Shown here piece by piece: positions 24,986 through 32,929 of a stretch of DNA of 64,000 nucleotides. The notes below the pieces were generated by a model. That model saw only the letters and a program-made list of their open reading frames with translations. It did not search any database and was not told the DNA's origin. Both the position numbers and the translations under genes were made by a program. The stretch comes from Candidatus Woesearchaeota archaeon (GTDB lineage Archaea; Nanobdellota; Nanobdellia; Woesearchaeales; UBA10216), in the NCBI GenBank assembly GCA_016192905.1, contig JACPTG010000001.1:37005-101004 (forward strand), written 5' to 3'. How positions within the stretch are numbered: the stretch's first letter is position 1; the number at the start of each line of letters is the position of its first letter.

Positions 24986-26078
24986 GAAGCGAGGCAGCAG
25001 CAGGAAGCCATACAAGAGGGCTGGAGCTGGGATCAGCAACAGGCTCCAGCCACGACTGTCTAATCTCGGAAGGCACTGCTGTTGAATACGCAGCAGGAGC
25101 ACCCAGCGCATACACTGAGGTTACTACCTCGGGAGAATTCACTTTGCAGCTGTAGCGGACGCCCTCAAACTCGAAGCAGAACCTGACAAACCTCTGGTCA
25201 ATCGGAACGCTGCCATCAGGACTGAAGACCCCGGCAAAAAACCGGCCATACTCAGGCACAGGCCTTAGCTTTACGATATTATCGCTTCGCAATCGTTGGC
25301 TGTAGTTCCCTACCAAGTCCTTTGCAGCCATAAATACGCAGTCCCCGATAAACCTGCCTTCGGAGTACTCGTTAGAAGCATCGCTGGAGGAATAGAGGTT
25401 GGCGACAAAATGGAATACTGCGGGCTTGGCAGCGTAAGTTACGCTCCGGCGGCCCTCCAGGTCCAAGCGCTGATACATGTCCAGCGCGGCAAGAGTGTTA
25501 ACGAGCGCCTGGCCTGCCTCCAAGGCCAGATGCCTGGACAGCTCTATTGAATGGGTTTCTGTAAGCTTATCAAATGAAATAAGCGGGTAGTGATAACGGT
25601 GGAGCTGCAACATGTGGCGCTGGCCTGCTGAGATGATTTTGATGACTGCCTCAAGGCTGGAGAGGCCAACTAAATCGACAGGCGGGCCTGAGAAGAAGTC
25701 CTGCGAAAGCTCAGCCTCGACAAAAGAGCCCTGCGCGTAGTGCGCCTGGAAAAAGCGACTTGAGCCTCCCAAGTCATGCAAAGTGTATGTAAAATTGCCA
25801 TCGATGCTTGAACAGGTGGAATTTCCCCTGGATAGCATAAAACTGCCGTCAGAACGCGAAGTGCGGGAAAAACCCCCCCTGCCAGTATTCAAGGATTCAA
25901 CCATCACATAACGTCCATCAGCATACCTGGCCTCGGCACAATCCCCTGACAAAACCTTCAATCCGCCTATCTGCAAGCTGCCCAGAAGCCTTGATTTCCT
26001 TGTCAACCTGCCTAAGTCGTCTGCCTCCGGAGGCCAGTCATTCACCATAACCCACAATGGCCCTGGAACGCCAAACAT
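24951..26078 (-). CDS. Large unknown protein
   Basis: 375 residues, rich in Tyr, Ser and beta-like stretches (KVLSGDCAEARYADGRYVMV, GNFTYTLHDLGGSSRF), with central helices (TETHSIELSRHLALEAGQAL). No signal peptide is evident. A TATA-like AGTTTTTATTA about 25 bp upstream supports the ATG at 26078. Family not recognised. Confidence 0.6.
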   Translation of the reverse strand: MFGVPGPLWVMVNDWPPEADDLGRLTRKSRLLGSLQIGGLKVLSGDCAEARYADGRYVMVESLNTGRGGFSRTSRSDGSFMLSRGNSTCSSIDGNFTYTLHDLGGSSRFFQAHYAQGSFVEAELSQDFFSGPPVDLVGLSSLEAVIKIISAGQRHMLQLHRYHYPLISFDKLTETHSIELSRHLALEAGQALVNTLAALDMYQRLDLEGRRSVTYAAKPAVFHFVANLYSSSDASNEYSEGRFIGDCVFMAAKDLVGNYSQRLRSDNIVKLRPVPEYGRFFAGVFSPDGSVPIDQRFVRFCFEFEGVRYSCKVNSPEVVTSVYALGAPAAYSTAVPSEIRQSWLEPVADPSSSPLVWLPAAASLHGRFSTLRSRD

Positions 26079-26233
26079 TCAGGCAGGAGGTGGCCAGCCT
26101 AATAAAAACTTTCTGCTCCCGACGCTGCCACGACGGGAAAAGCAAAACCTTTAAATATAAGGATAATCCAGGAATCCAAAGGAAAAAAATCAGGATTTTC
26201 CGAAAGCAAAAAAAGCAAAAGGGGGTTACTGCA

Positions 26234-26485
26234 ATGGCTGAGAAAGTAGCGAAAGTTGGCCTTAAGAAACAGGGCGGCTATCTTTACTTCATAGACAAGA
26301 AGGGAAACATAGCACGCGCAAGGATGGCCAGAGGCGGAGGGAAGAAGGGCCGCCAGAAGCAGGAAGTCGTCCAAAAGACAGGAGTCAAGAAGGAAAAGGG
26401 GTACCTTTACTTCATAGACTCAAAGGGCGATGTCTCAAGGGCCAGGATGTCCAGAGGCGGCAGGAAGGCCAAGAAGAGACGATAA
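26234..26485 (+). CDS. Basic protein with a duplicated GYLYFID motif
   Basis: 83 residues made of two near-identical units of about 30: GGYLYFIDKKGNIARARMAR and KGYLYFIDSKGDVSRARMSR, each flanked by Lys/Gly/Arg stretches. Net charge is strongly positive, suggesting nucleic-acid binding. The TATA box TTTAAATATA at about 26152-26161 leaves a leader of roughly 50 bases with an AAGGGGG Shine-Dalgarno-like run. The longer frame from 26057 is rejected because it would start before the promoter. Likely a lineage-specific chromatin or RNA protein; inference. Confidence 0.75.
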   Translation: MAEKVAKVGLKKQGGYLYFIDKKGNIARARMARGGGKKGRQKQEVVQKTGVKKEKGYLYFIDSKGDVSRARMSRGGRKAKKRR

Positions 26486-26518
26486 GCTTTTTCTTTTATC
26501 TTTTTATTTTTCAATTAA

Positions 26519-26612
26519 GTAGCAGGCTGAGTCTATGTGAACTGACTTTACTTGTAGCAGGCTGACTCTTCGTTCACGGTACAAGGTGAACTATAAAGGG
26601 AATAGGCCAAAA
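26519..26612 (+). repeat. Structured intergenic repeat, partial copy F with doubled 5' end
   Basis: Two successive 5' ends are present: GTAGCAGGCTGAGTCTATG at 26519 and GTAGCAGGCTGACTCTTCG at 26553, the latter followed by CGGTACAAGGTGA as in copy D. The 3' half with the CCCGAAAGGG hairpin is missing. Lies between convergent genes, 34 bp after the GYLYFID gene. Confidence 0.75.
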
Positions 26613-26685
26613 TGAACACTACCACTTAACATCCGCAAATGACGTTTCGCGATATAAGCAACTATTGAAAACCGAGGGAAGAAAC

Positions 26686-27333
26686 TCACTTCAAAGACTT
26701 AAGAAGCCGGGCATTGGCAACAGGATCAGAACCCTTGTATATATAGGAGCCGGCAACAAGGATGTCAGCGCCTGCTGAAACGCACTTCCTGCCTGTCTCC
26801 TGGTTTATGCCGCCATCCACCTCAATCTCAACCTTCAGCCCCTTATCCGACATAAGCTCCCTGAGCCGCCTTATCTTGGGAACCATTGACTCTATGAACC
26901 GCTGGCCGCCAAAGCCAGGATTGACAGTCATGACAAGAACGATGCCAACATCCTCAAGGACATGCTCAACTGCTGAAAGCGGAGTTGAAGGATTTAACGA
27001 AACCCCAGGAACCTTGCCCAACTCCCTTATACTCTTCAAAGTCCTGTGCAAATGCCTGTCTGCCTCGACATGAACGGTAATGATGTCAGCGCCAGCCCTG
27101 GCAAAGTCCTCAATAAAGAAAGCAGGGTTGTCAATCATAAGGTCTGCCTCAATCGGAAGCCTGGTGCATTTCCTCACAGCCTCAAGCACAACAGGACCAT
27201 AGGTGATGTTCGGCACAAAATGGCCGTCCATAACATCAAAATGAAAGCCATCAACATGCGGCTCAAGCCTTGAGACTTCCTCGCCAAGCCTTGAGAAATC
27301 AGCCGAAAGAATGGAAGGGAGCACCTTTGCCAT
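26686..27333 (-). CDS. rpe: Ribulose-phosphate 3-epimerase
   Basis: Interconverts ribulose-5-phosphate and xylulose-5-phosphate. TIM-barrel with PSILSADFSRLGEEV, FDVMDGHFVPNIT, TVHVEA, MTVNPGFGGQRFI and EVDGGIN carrying the metal and acid/base residues. From the ATG at 27333 it has 215 residues, the normal size; the longer frame crosses the shared promoter. Divergent from uppS. Confidence 0.93.
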   Translation of the reverse strand: MAKVLPSILSADFSRLGEEVSRLEPHVDGFHFDVMDGHFVPNITYGPVVLEAVRKCTRLPIEADLMIDNPAFFIEDFARAGADIITVHVEADRHLHRTLKSIRELGKVPGVSLNPSTPLSAVEHVLEDVGIVLVMTVNPGFGGQRFIESMVPKIRRLRELMSDKGLKVEIEVDGGINQETGRKCVSAGADILVAGSYIYKGSDPVANARLLKSLK

Positions 27334-27353
27334 GGCCCCAGTGCACGGCAACC

Positions 27354-27365
27354 TATTTATATAAT
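27354..27365. promoter_or_regulatory. Shared TATA box for rpe and uppS
   Basis: ATTTATATAATT is almost symmetrical and its centre is about 26 bp from the rpe ATG and 28 bp from the uppS ATG. Only 53 bp separate the two start codons, so one element probably directs both leaderless transcripts. Confidence 0.65.
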
Positions 27366-27386
27366 TGTTGATTTGCTTCCTGCAAA

Positions 27387-28079
27387 ATGGCTCCAGGACA
27401 TGTTGCGATAATCCTTGACGGCAACAGAAGGTATAGTGCAAAGAAAGGCGTGCCGCTGATAAAGGGCCATCAGGAAGGGGCAAGGAAAATCGGGGACGTG
27501 CTGAAGTGGCTGAGGGAACTCGGCGTTTCCCAAGCCACCTTATACACGCTCTCCACTGAAAACCTCAGGAGAAACCCTGGTGAGGTTGCTGCGCTGATGG
27601 AAATAATCAGGCAGGCTGTGGAGAAGGCAAAGGGCGACAGAAGGATAGAGCAGGAACAGACAAGGTTCAGGTTTATCGGACGGCTGGACCTGCTTCCTGC
27701 CGACATAAGGCAGGGAATGGAACAGCTAATGAAAAAAACCAAAGACTTCGGAAAATTCACTGTAAACTTCGCAGTGGCATACGGGTCAAGGGATGAGATA
27801 ACAAGCGCTGCCAGGCAAATAGCAAAAGATGCGGCCGCAGGAAAGCTCAGCCCTGAGCAGGTAACCGAGCAGATGCTGACTGAACGGCTATACCTTCCAG
27901 ATGAGCCAGACCTCCTCATCAGGCCCGGAGGCGAAAGGAGATTAAGCAATTTCCTGCTATGGCAGCTGTCCTACACCGAACTTGTCTTTCTTGACAAGCT
28001 TTGGCCAGAGCTGACAAAGGAGGACATAGAAGCCTGCATAAGCGAATATGAAAGAAGGGAGAGGAGAAAAGGAAAATAG
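27387..28079 (+). CDS. uppS: Cis-prenyltransferase (undecaprenyl diphosphate synthase family)
   Basis: Adds isoprene units in cis to make the polyprenyl carrier used for glycan assembly. Family motifs are clear: HVAIILDGNRRYSAKKG, LYTLSTENLRR, NFAVAYGSRDEI and DLLIRPGGERRLSNFLLWQ followed by YTELVF. 230 residues, slightly short but complete. Confidence 0.93.
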   Translation: MAPGHVAIILDGNRRYSAKKGVPLIKGHQEGARKIGDVLKWLRELGVSQATLYTLSTENLRRNPGEVAALMEIIRQAVEKAKGDRRIEQEQTRFRFIGRLDLLPADIRQGMEQLMKKTKDFGKFTVNFAVAYGSRDEITSAARQIAKDAAAGKLSPEQVTEQMLTERLYLPDEPDLLIRPGGERRLSNFLLWQLSYTELVFLDKLWPELTKEDIEACISEYERRERRKGK

Positions 28080-28110
28080 GCTCATTTGTTTTGTCCCCTT
28101 ATAATTAAAA

Positions 28111-28274
28111 GTAGCAGGCTGACTCTTCGTGTACCGGGCTCTTCGTGAACTGTAACAAGGTGGCCGTACAAGGCATTACTGGCAGCGAACATGGGAAAGC
28201 AGTGAACTCCAGGCCGTACACTTTACGATTTTCCCGAAGGGGCTGTTGAAACTAAGAAAGCCACAACCTGCTAC
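28111..28274 (+). repeat. Structured intergenic repeat, copy C
   Basis: Starts GTAGCAGGCTG and ends CAACCTGCTAC, complementary except one position. The CTCTTCGTG segment is doubled near the 5' end, and TCCCGAAGGGG gives the internal hairpin. Contains GCAGTGAACTCCAGGCCGTA, shared with copy G. Located between convergent uppS and the TM-repeat protein gene. Confidence 0.85.
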
Positions 28275-28320
28275 TTATGAGTTTTATGATTATAGAAGAG
28301 TAAAAAAATAATTCAGTTTG

Positions 28321-28986
28321 CTAAAACCCCTTCTTGACCTTCCTTATGATGCCCTTCGCCTCGTCCTTCAAGGCAAAGCCAAAGCCTATTCCCAAGGCGA
28401 GGGCAATTCCCAGAGACAGGCCGGCAACCAGCACCAGGGTTGTGTTGGTGGCAAGCGAAACGTCAATGCCCACCTGGTCAAGCGCGGTAAGGGCTACGAA
28501 TATGATTATAAACCACCTCACAGCAGAGCTGAACAGCTTGACGCCGCTCCTCTTTGCATGGAGCATCCTGTCCGCAATGTAGTCTGCAATAATCACGCCC
28601 AAAAGAAGAACGATGATTGCGGCTATCAGGTGCGGAATCCACAATGCGAAGTCATAAAGCAGGGAGGAAATGGAACCAAGGCCCATAACTTTAGTGACAG
28701 GAAGCAGAAACAATGAAAAGACGTACCACTTCAGCAGGCTGCCAGACAAAGTTGAGATGCTGATGAAACCAATAGAATGGGCTACACCGGCCTTCCTGAC
28801 ATGGTCGTCCAGCTTAGCATGCTCGAGAAACCTTCTCAGAACAAAACCAAAGGCAGAACCGACTATATAGCCGATGACCAGCACCAGCAGACCCAGGATA
28901 ACTCCGGGAAGCGCGAGAATTATCTCATTCCACAAAGTCACAATAGGGTCCAGCATAGCACTGCCGGTGTTTTGGATAAGCCCCAT
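28321..28986 (-). CDS. TM-helix-repeat membrane protein (small-conductance channel-like)
   Basis: 221 residues with repeated hydrophobic helices: ALPGVILGLLVLVIGYIVGS, WIPHLIAAIIVLLLGVIIAD, AVRWFIIIFVALTALDQVGI and TLVLVAGLSLGIALALGIGF then GFALKDEAKGI. This is the conserved TM-helix repeat family related to mechanosensitive channels, lacking the cytoplasmic MscS vestibule. Role in osmotic response is inferred. Confidence 0.82.
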   Translation of the reverse strand: MGLIQNTGSAMLDPIVTLWNEIILALPGVILGLLVLVIGYIVGSAFGFVLRRFLEHAKLDDHVRKAGVAHSIGFISISTLSGSLLKWYVFSLFLLPVTKVMGLGSISSLLYDFALWIPHLIAAIIVLLLGVIIADYIADRMLHAKRSGVKLFSSAVRWFIIIFVALTALDQVGIDVSLATNTTLVLVAGLSLGIALALGIGFGFALKDEAKGIIRKVKKGF

Positions 28987-29072
28987 TCTACCACCCCTTT
29001 TATCAGCTAATCCTCAGCCAGGCAGTATAAAATTGTTTCTGACCATCCTCAAGTGATGAATGGGACTACTGC

Positions 29073-30440
29073 TCAGGAAGAGGCGGCAATCCGCTTAAGA
29101 ATCTGCTCATGGCCCTTCCAGTCAAGGGCTTCCCTCAGCACATCACCGATGGTGTCAACAGGAATAATGCGGACGCCAGCAGCCTGCCTGGAATCCATGA
29201 TTATATCCTTGAGGTTTGTTCGGGGAACGATTATGTTTTTTATTCCGGCCTCCATGGCAGCCTCAACCTTTGAGGAAACGCCCCCAACCGGAAGAACATC
29301 ACCCCTCACTGAGAGGCTGCCGGTCATGGCATAATCCTGCTTTATAGGAACACCCTTCAGCGCAGAAATTATCGCAGTGGCCACTGCAATGCTGGCTGAG
29401 TCGCCCTCAACGCCCTCGCCATAAGTCTGGAGGAACTGCACGTAAATATCCCTGGTCTTCCTGATGTCCTCCCCAAAGTACTTCTTGACAATGGCTGACA
29501 CGTTAAGCACAGCCTCCTTTGCAATCTCGCCAAGCTTCCCGGTCGCAATAATCTCCTTCGCCTCGCCGCCAGGAGTGACCTCTGCCTCAATCGGCATAAT
29601 CAGGCCGGAATATGAATCCCCGCTGCCAAGCACAGCCAAGCCGTTAACCCTTCCCACCTGCCTGCCCTGCGTAATGATAACCTCATACTCCTTCCGATGC
29701 TCAATAATCTTGTCAGCAATCTGCTGCTCAAGAGTCCTCGCCATGGCCTTCGCGCCTGTGACATGCTTCCTCTCAACAATCTTGGAGCCCTCCTCAACTG
29801 CAAGGTCGCCAGCAGCCCTGACAAGCCCTCCAAGCTCCCTGAGGCGAAGAGTGAGATGGCCCTTCCTGTTGGCAGCCCTCCTCGCAGCGATGATAATCCC
29901 CTCAACAGCATCCCTGCTGAAATGCGGAATCTTCTTGTCCTTCACAACCTCCTGCGCGATAAAAGTGGCAATCTTAAGCCTGTTCTCCTCAGTATCAGGC
30001 ATGGTCTCCTGCATGAAAACTTCGTAGCCATAGCCCCTCACCCTTGACCTCAACGCAGGATGCATGTGCCTCAGAGTCTCAACATTGCCTGCTGCAACAA
30101 GGATGAAATTGCAAGGGACAGGCTCTGTCCGCACCATCGCGCCGGCAGAGCGCTCACTCTGGCCTGTAATGGAATACTTGCCCTCCTGCAAAGCGGTCAG
30201 CAGCTCCTGCTGGGTGGAAGGCTGGAGGGTTGCTATCTCATCAATGAAAAGAACGCCCATATGCGCCTTGTGAATCATGCCAGCCACAACCCGGTCATGG
30301 GCTGGAGTTCCCAATCCGCCGGAGTTTTTGCATAAAATTCCGTTGGCTATTAAATTACCTGAAGAGGTTGTAATATTGTAAACCTTTCCTTTGTAATGGA
30401 GTTTTTCTATTTTTGTTATGGTTTGTTTGGTCAGGGTCAT
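29073..30440 (-). CDS. lonB: LonB protease C-terminal part carrying an intein C-half
   Basis: Residues 1-39 are an intein C-terminal region: [20 protein letters not shown] then Asn39, with Ser40 as the +1 residue. The extein then starts [20 protein letters not shown], the exact continuation of LonB. It includes Walker B (VLFIDEIA), sensor and lid regions, and the protease domain with Ser348 ([10 protein letters not shown]) and Lys391 (GGVSSKVEA). The penultimate intein residue is Lys, not the usual His. Splicing with the N-terminal gene is needed to assemble one AAA+ module. The ATG overlaps the upstream HTH gene stop (ATGA). Confidence 0.88.
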   Translation of the reverse strand: MTLTKQTITKIEKLHYKGKVYNITTSSGNLIANGILCKNSGGLGTPAHDRVVAGMIHKAHMGVLFIDEIATLQPSTQQELLTALQEGKYSITGQSERSAGAMVRTEPVPCNFILVAAGNVETLRHMHPALRSRVRGYGYEVFMQETMPDTEENRLKIATFIAQEVVKDKKIPHFSRDAVEGIIIAARRAANRKGHLTLRLRELGGLVRAAGDLAVEEGSKIVERKHVTGAKAMARTLEQQIADKIIEHRKEYEVIITQGRQVGRVNGLAVLGSGDSYSGLIMPIEAEVTPGGEAKEIIATGKLGEIAKEAVLNVSAIVKKYFGEDIRKTRDIYVQFLQTYGEGVEGDSASIAVATAIISALKGVPIKQDYAMTGSLSVRGDVLPVGGVSSKVEAAMEAGIKNIIVPRTNLKDIIMDSRQAAGVRIIPVDTIGDVLREALDWKGHEQILKRIAASS

Positions 30441-30622
30441 TTAACTACCTCATCTTCAGTTTCGGAGAGTTCAGTATATGTACCCCTCGTCAAATGGGCT
30501 TTTATTGCGCTGACTGTACCGGGGGATATTCCGACTTTCGCAGAAATCTGCCCTCTACTTAATTTCCCTTCCCGTATTAAGTTAATGGTTTCAGATTTTT
30601 GATTTTCCGATATTTGACTCAT
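30437..30622 (-). CDS. Small HTH protein nested between the two lonB parts
   Basis: 61 residues: [20 protein letters not shown] then [20 protein letters not shown], a clear helix-turn-helix of the type seen in homing-element and regulator proteins, and an acidic tail. It begins in an ATGA overlap with the -1-frame segment and ends in an ATGA overlap with the intein C-half gene. Base composition is AT-rich like the intein halves. It may be a remnant or accessory of the homing endonuclease that once sat in the intein. Confidence 0.7.
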   Translation of the reverse strand: MSQISENQKSETINLIREGKLSRGQISAKVGISPGTVSAIKAHLTRGTYTELSETEDEVVK

Positions 30623-30780
30623 TTAATCCTCTCCTCTCCATTCAAAACCACATACAAAGATTTTGGAGTCAGTTGCAGCAATTCCATCACATTTTCTGCT
30701 CCATATCCCTGTAAGATTAATTCCTCATATTTCTTCTTCTTTAAATCTCTAAATTCGTTAAGTGCGTTAACTAATTTTTC
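30619..30780 (-). CDS. Minus-one-frame extension after the intein N-half
   Basis: In the -1 frame entered at the A AAA AAG heptamer, 53 codons are open (EKLVNALNEFRDLKKKKYEE, LQGYGAENVMELLQLTPKSL) up to a TGA that overlaps the HTH gene start. The frame has no good independent start except GTG-ATG late in it. It reads like protein, so either frameshifting extends the LonB-N/intein product or this is the decayed middle of the intein. Confidence 0.5.
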   Translation of the reverse strand, partial: EKLVNALNEFRDLKKKKYEELILQGYGAENVMELLQLTPKSLYVVLNGEERIK

Positions 30781-31820
30781 TTTTTTGTATTTGCAATAAT
30801 AATCTCTTCAGCTTTAGATACCGCCTTATCTCCTTCTTTGATGTCTTTTGCCTCAATATATGCAATCTTATTATTTTTCCAGATAGCTATTTTGTGTTCT
30901 GGCGTAACTATAATTTCCTTGTTTTCGGAGGTTGTTAGTTTTATCATCTCGCCATCGTAATTATGCCTGTTGGCTGATAAAACGTCAATTGGAGAAATTG
31001 AACCATTAGTTTCACCTAAAACTGATAGCTCATTTTTTTTAAGAAATATTGCTTCATAATCCTTTTCATCCTTAATAATCCTATTTTTATTTTTTAAAAA
31101 TAATTTGTCTAATTCGCTTGACATTTCAACATTTCTCGCCAAATGCCCTTCAAATTTAGTAACTACTTGGGAAGGGTAAAAACATTGAAAGGGGTCGTGA
31201 AGCACGTCGCCGAGCAAAGCGCCTGCATGGGCACCTGTGGCGTCAAAGAACGGGACCTGCTTCTTGTTAAAATTATCAACTATCACCCTTGGAACCCTTA
31301 CCCGGGTATCAACCCTCCGTCCAAGGTTTATGAAAAGGATAAAGCTTGCGAAGAAAACCATGCCGCCCAGAAAGAAAGCTATGAACATCAGGCCGCCAAG
31401 AAGCGGGCCGCCAACCTCTGAATAATGGTTGAAAGCCCACCATGGAGAGATAAGCGCAATCACAAGAAGGACGAACATCACCACATTCTGATACTTGAAA
31501 ACATTCATGGACTCCATCCTGGAACGGACGACCAAGTCGCGGCCCTGGCCCGCAGGAAGGGTCCTGACCATAGGCTGATTCTCATCATTGGGATTCGGGA
31601 AGGCGACAACGTCCACAAGCTTCTCCTTAGGAAGCAGCTCTGCCAGCGCAAGGCCAAGCATAGACTTCCCTGTCCCAGGCGCACCAATCAGCAGGACATG
31701 CCTCCGCTGGTTAGCGGCCTTCCTGATAATCCTCACCGCATCATCCTGGCCAATGACCTGGTCTGCTATTTTCTGGGAAACCTTGATTTCCTCAGTGCTC
31801 TTAACGTCAAGCTTCGCCAT
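30771..31820 (-). CDS. lonB: LonB protease N-terminal part carrying an intein N-half
   Basis: Membrane-anchored archaeal AAA+ protease. Residues 1-212 are LonB: Walker A GAPGTGKS (46-53) and two membrane helices (VVMFVLLVIALISPWW, LMFIAFFLGGMVFFASFILF), up to GDVLHDPFQ. Cys213 starts the intein (CFYPSQVVTKFEG), with block B at IIVTPEHKIAIW. The frame stops at 349. The extein halves sum to about 628 residues, normal for LonB. Leaderless start: TATA ATTTAAAA about 27 bp upstream. Same frame as the second part, 1380 bp apart start to start. Confidence 0.9.
   Translation of the reverse strand: MAKLDVKSTEEIKVSQKIADQVIGQDDAVRIIRKAANQRRHVLLIGAPGTGKSMLGLALAELLPKEKLVDVVAFPNPNDENQPMVRTLPAGQGRDLVVRSRMESMNVFKYQNVVMFVLLVIALISPWWAFNHYSEVGGPLLGGLMFIAFFLGGMVFFASFILFINLGRRVDTRVRVPRVIVDNFNKKQVPFFDATGAHAGALLGDVLHDPFQCFYPSQVVTKFEGHLARNVEMSSELDKLFLKNKNRIIKDEKDYEAIFLKKNELSVLGETNGSISPIDVLSANRHNYDGEMIKLTTSENKEIIVTPEHKIAIWKNNKIAYIEAKDIKEGDKAVSKAEEIIIANTKKKN
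30780..30786 (-). promoter_or_regulatory. Slippery heptamer A AAA AAG
   Basis: In the LonB-N reading frame the codons are ACA AAA AAG, so the heptamer is in the correct X XXY YYZ register for -1 slippage, as in bacterial dnaX. The zero-frame stop TAG follows three codons later (30771-30773). Slippage would enter the 53-codon extension. Confidence 0.5.
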
Positions 31821-31945
31821 ACCTGCGCCGGAATGGAGGTCATGTATTTAAAAGTGATGGCTGCCCTTGTACAGGGCGCGGACGTCTGACACCAGACTTG
31901 ATAACAACAGCAAAGCTAATTAATGAGGGCTTACAAGGCTGGCGT

Positions 31946-32632
31946 ATGGAGGAGAAGCACAGTAAGAGAGCCCTCATAAGGGACATAATTCTCGGAGGCC
32001 AGGACGGGCTTGTGAACGTGCTCGGCGTATTACTCGCGGTTGCCACTGCGACGAATGACAGGAAAATCGTAATAATATCAGGCCTGGCGGCAACCTTCGC
32101 AGAGTCAATATCAATGGCCGCGGTGGCATACACCTCAATCAAGGCAGCAGATGATTACTACCAGCACAGGCTCAGCCAGGAGCAGAGGGAAATAGAGGAA
32201 AAGCCTGACGAGGAAACACAGGAGATAAGGGACATATACCGCGCAAAGGGATTCAGGGGAGGCCTTCTAAGCCAGATAGTGAGGAAAATCACCTCAAACA
32301 AGAAGCTGTGGCTTGAGGAAATGATGAGCCATGAGCACCAGCTATTCGCCGAAGACTACAGCAAGCCTGTCAAAAGCGCAGTGGTGGTTGGAGCAGCGGC
32401 CCTTGCAGGCTCGTTCATTCCGCTAATCCCCTTCATGCTTGCTGACGTTAAGACAGGCATAATCCTTGCCATAATATTCTCAATAGGGGCGCTGTTCTGC
32501 ACAGGGGCAGCGACAGGAAAGCTTACAGGAGTGGACTGGAAGGCAAACGGCGCGATAATGGCCCTTGTGGGAATGGGCGCAGCGATAGCAGGTTATGCCA
32601 TAGGATACTTTTTAGGAGCGGTTGTGGTGTAG
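31946..32632 (+). CDS. VIT1/CCC1-type Fe/Mn carrier
   Basis: The family pattern is clear: LIRDIILGGQDGLVNVLGVL, ATFAESISMAAVAYTSIKAA, a charged cytoplasmic helical insert (QHRLSQEQREIEEKPDE) and three C-terminal helices (LAGSFIPLIPFML, ILAIIFSIGALFCTGAATGK, AIMALVGMGAAIAGYAIGYF). Such proteins move ferrous or manganous ions. The ATG at 31946 (MEEKHSK) gives 228 residues; the frame could begin at 31898. Divergent from lonB. Confidence 0.85.
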   Translation: MEEKHSKRALIRDIILGGQDGLVNVLGVLLAVATATNDRKIVIISGLAATFAESISMAAVAYTSIKAADDYYQHRLSQEQREIEEKPDEETQEIRDIYRAKGFRGGLLSQIVRKITSNKKLWLEEMMSHEHQLFAEDYSKPVKSAVVVGAAALAGSFIPLIPFMLADVKTGIILAIIFSIGALFCTGAATGKLTGVDWKANGAIMALVGMGAAIAGYAIGYFLGAVVV

Positions 32633-32670
32633 TAGTTTGTAGTTGGTGGTTTGTAGTTGGTAATTACACT

Positions 32671-32772
32671 TGAGCAGTGGACATTGCAAAGCAGTGCACG
32701 AAGCCAGACAGGTACACGCCTCAAATCGCCCGAAAGGGGATGCTGAATCCAGTGTAGCGACAGCCTGCTAAT
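32671..32772 (+). repeat. Structured intergenic repeat, copy E (5' end missing)
   Basis: Matches copy D from GCAGTG-ACATTGCAA onward, through GCAGTGCACGAAGCC, CCCGAAAGGGG and TGCTGAATCC to CAGCCTGCTA. The 5' arm is absent. The following 35 bp (TTAAG...GTGATTTCTGCGGATAAA) also match the flank of copy D, so the shared unit extends beyond the arm. A G/T-rich stretch (GTAGTTGGTGGTTTGTAGTT) precedes it. Confidence 0.8.
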
Positions 32773-32823
32773 TGTTAAGAGTTTTTTAAGTGATTTCTGC
32801 GGATAAAGAGGGAATTAAAACTT

Positions 32824-32929
32824 AGCAGCAGGCTGACTCTTCGTGAACTGACGCAAACAAAGCAAAGCAGTAAACGTGCCGTAATCCCGAAAGGGACAGC
32901 AGAATCCAAGGCAGCCACAGCCTGCTACT
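32824..32929 (+). repeat. Structured intergenic repeat, copy B
   Basis: A compact full copy of about 106 bp: AGCAGGCTG at the 5' end pairs perfectly with CAGCCTGCT at the 3' end, CGTGAACTG pairs largely with CAGTAAACG, and CCCGAAAGGG forms the hairpin. Lies 52 bp after copy E, between the VIT gene and convergent argS. Confidence 0.87.

Noticed and set aside
30437-30790. Simple sequencing error as the cause of the broken lonB
   Set aside because: Three exact -1 steps that restore the original frame, two as ATGA overlaps, are unlikely by chance; kept only as a test to do.
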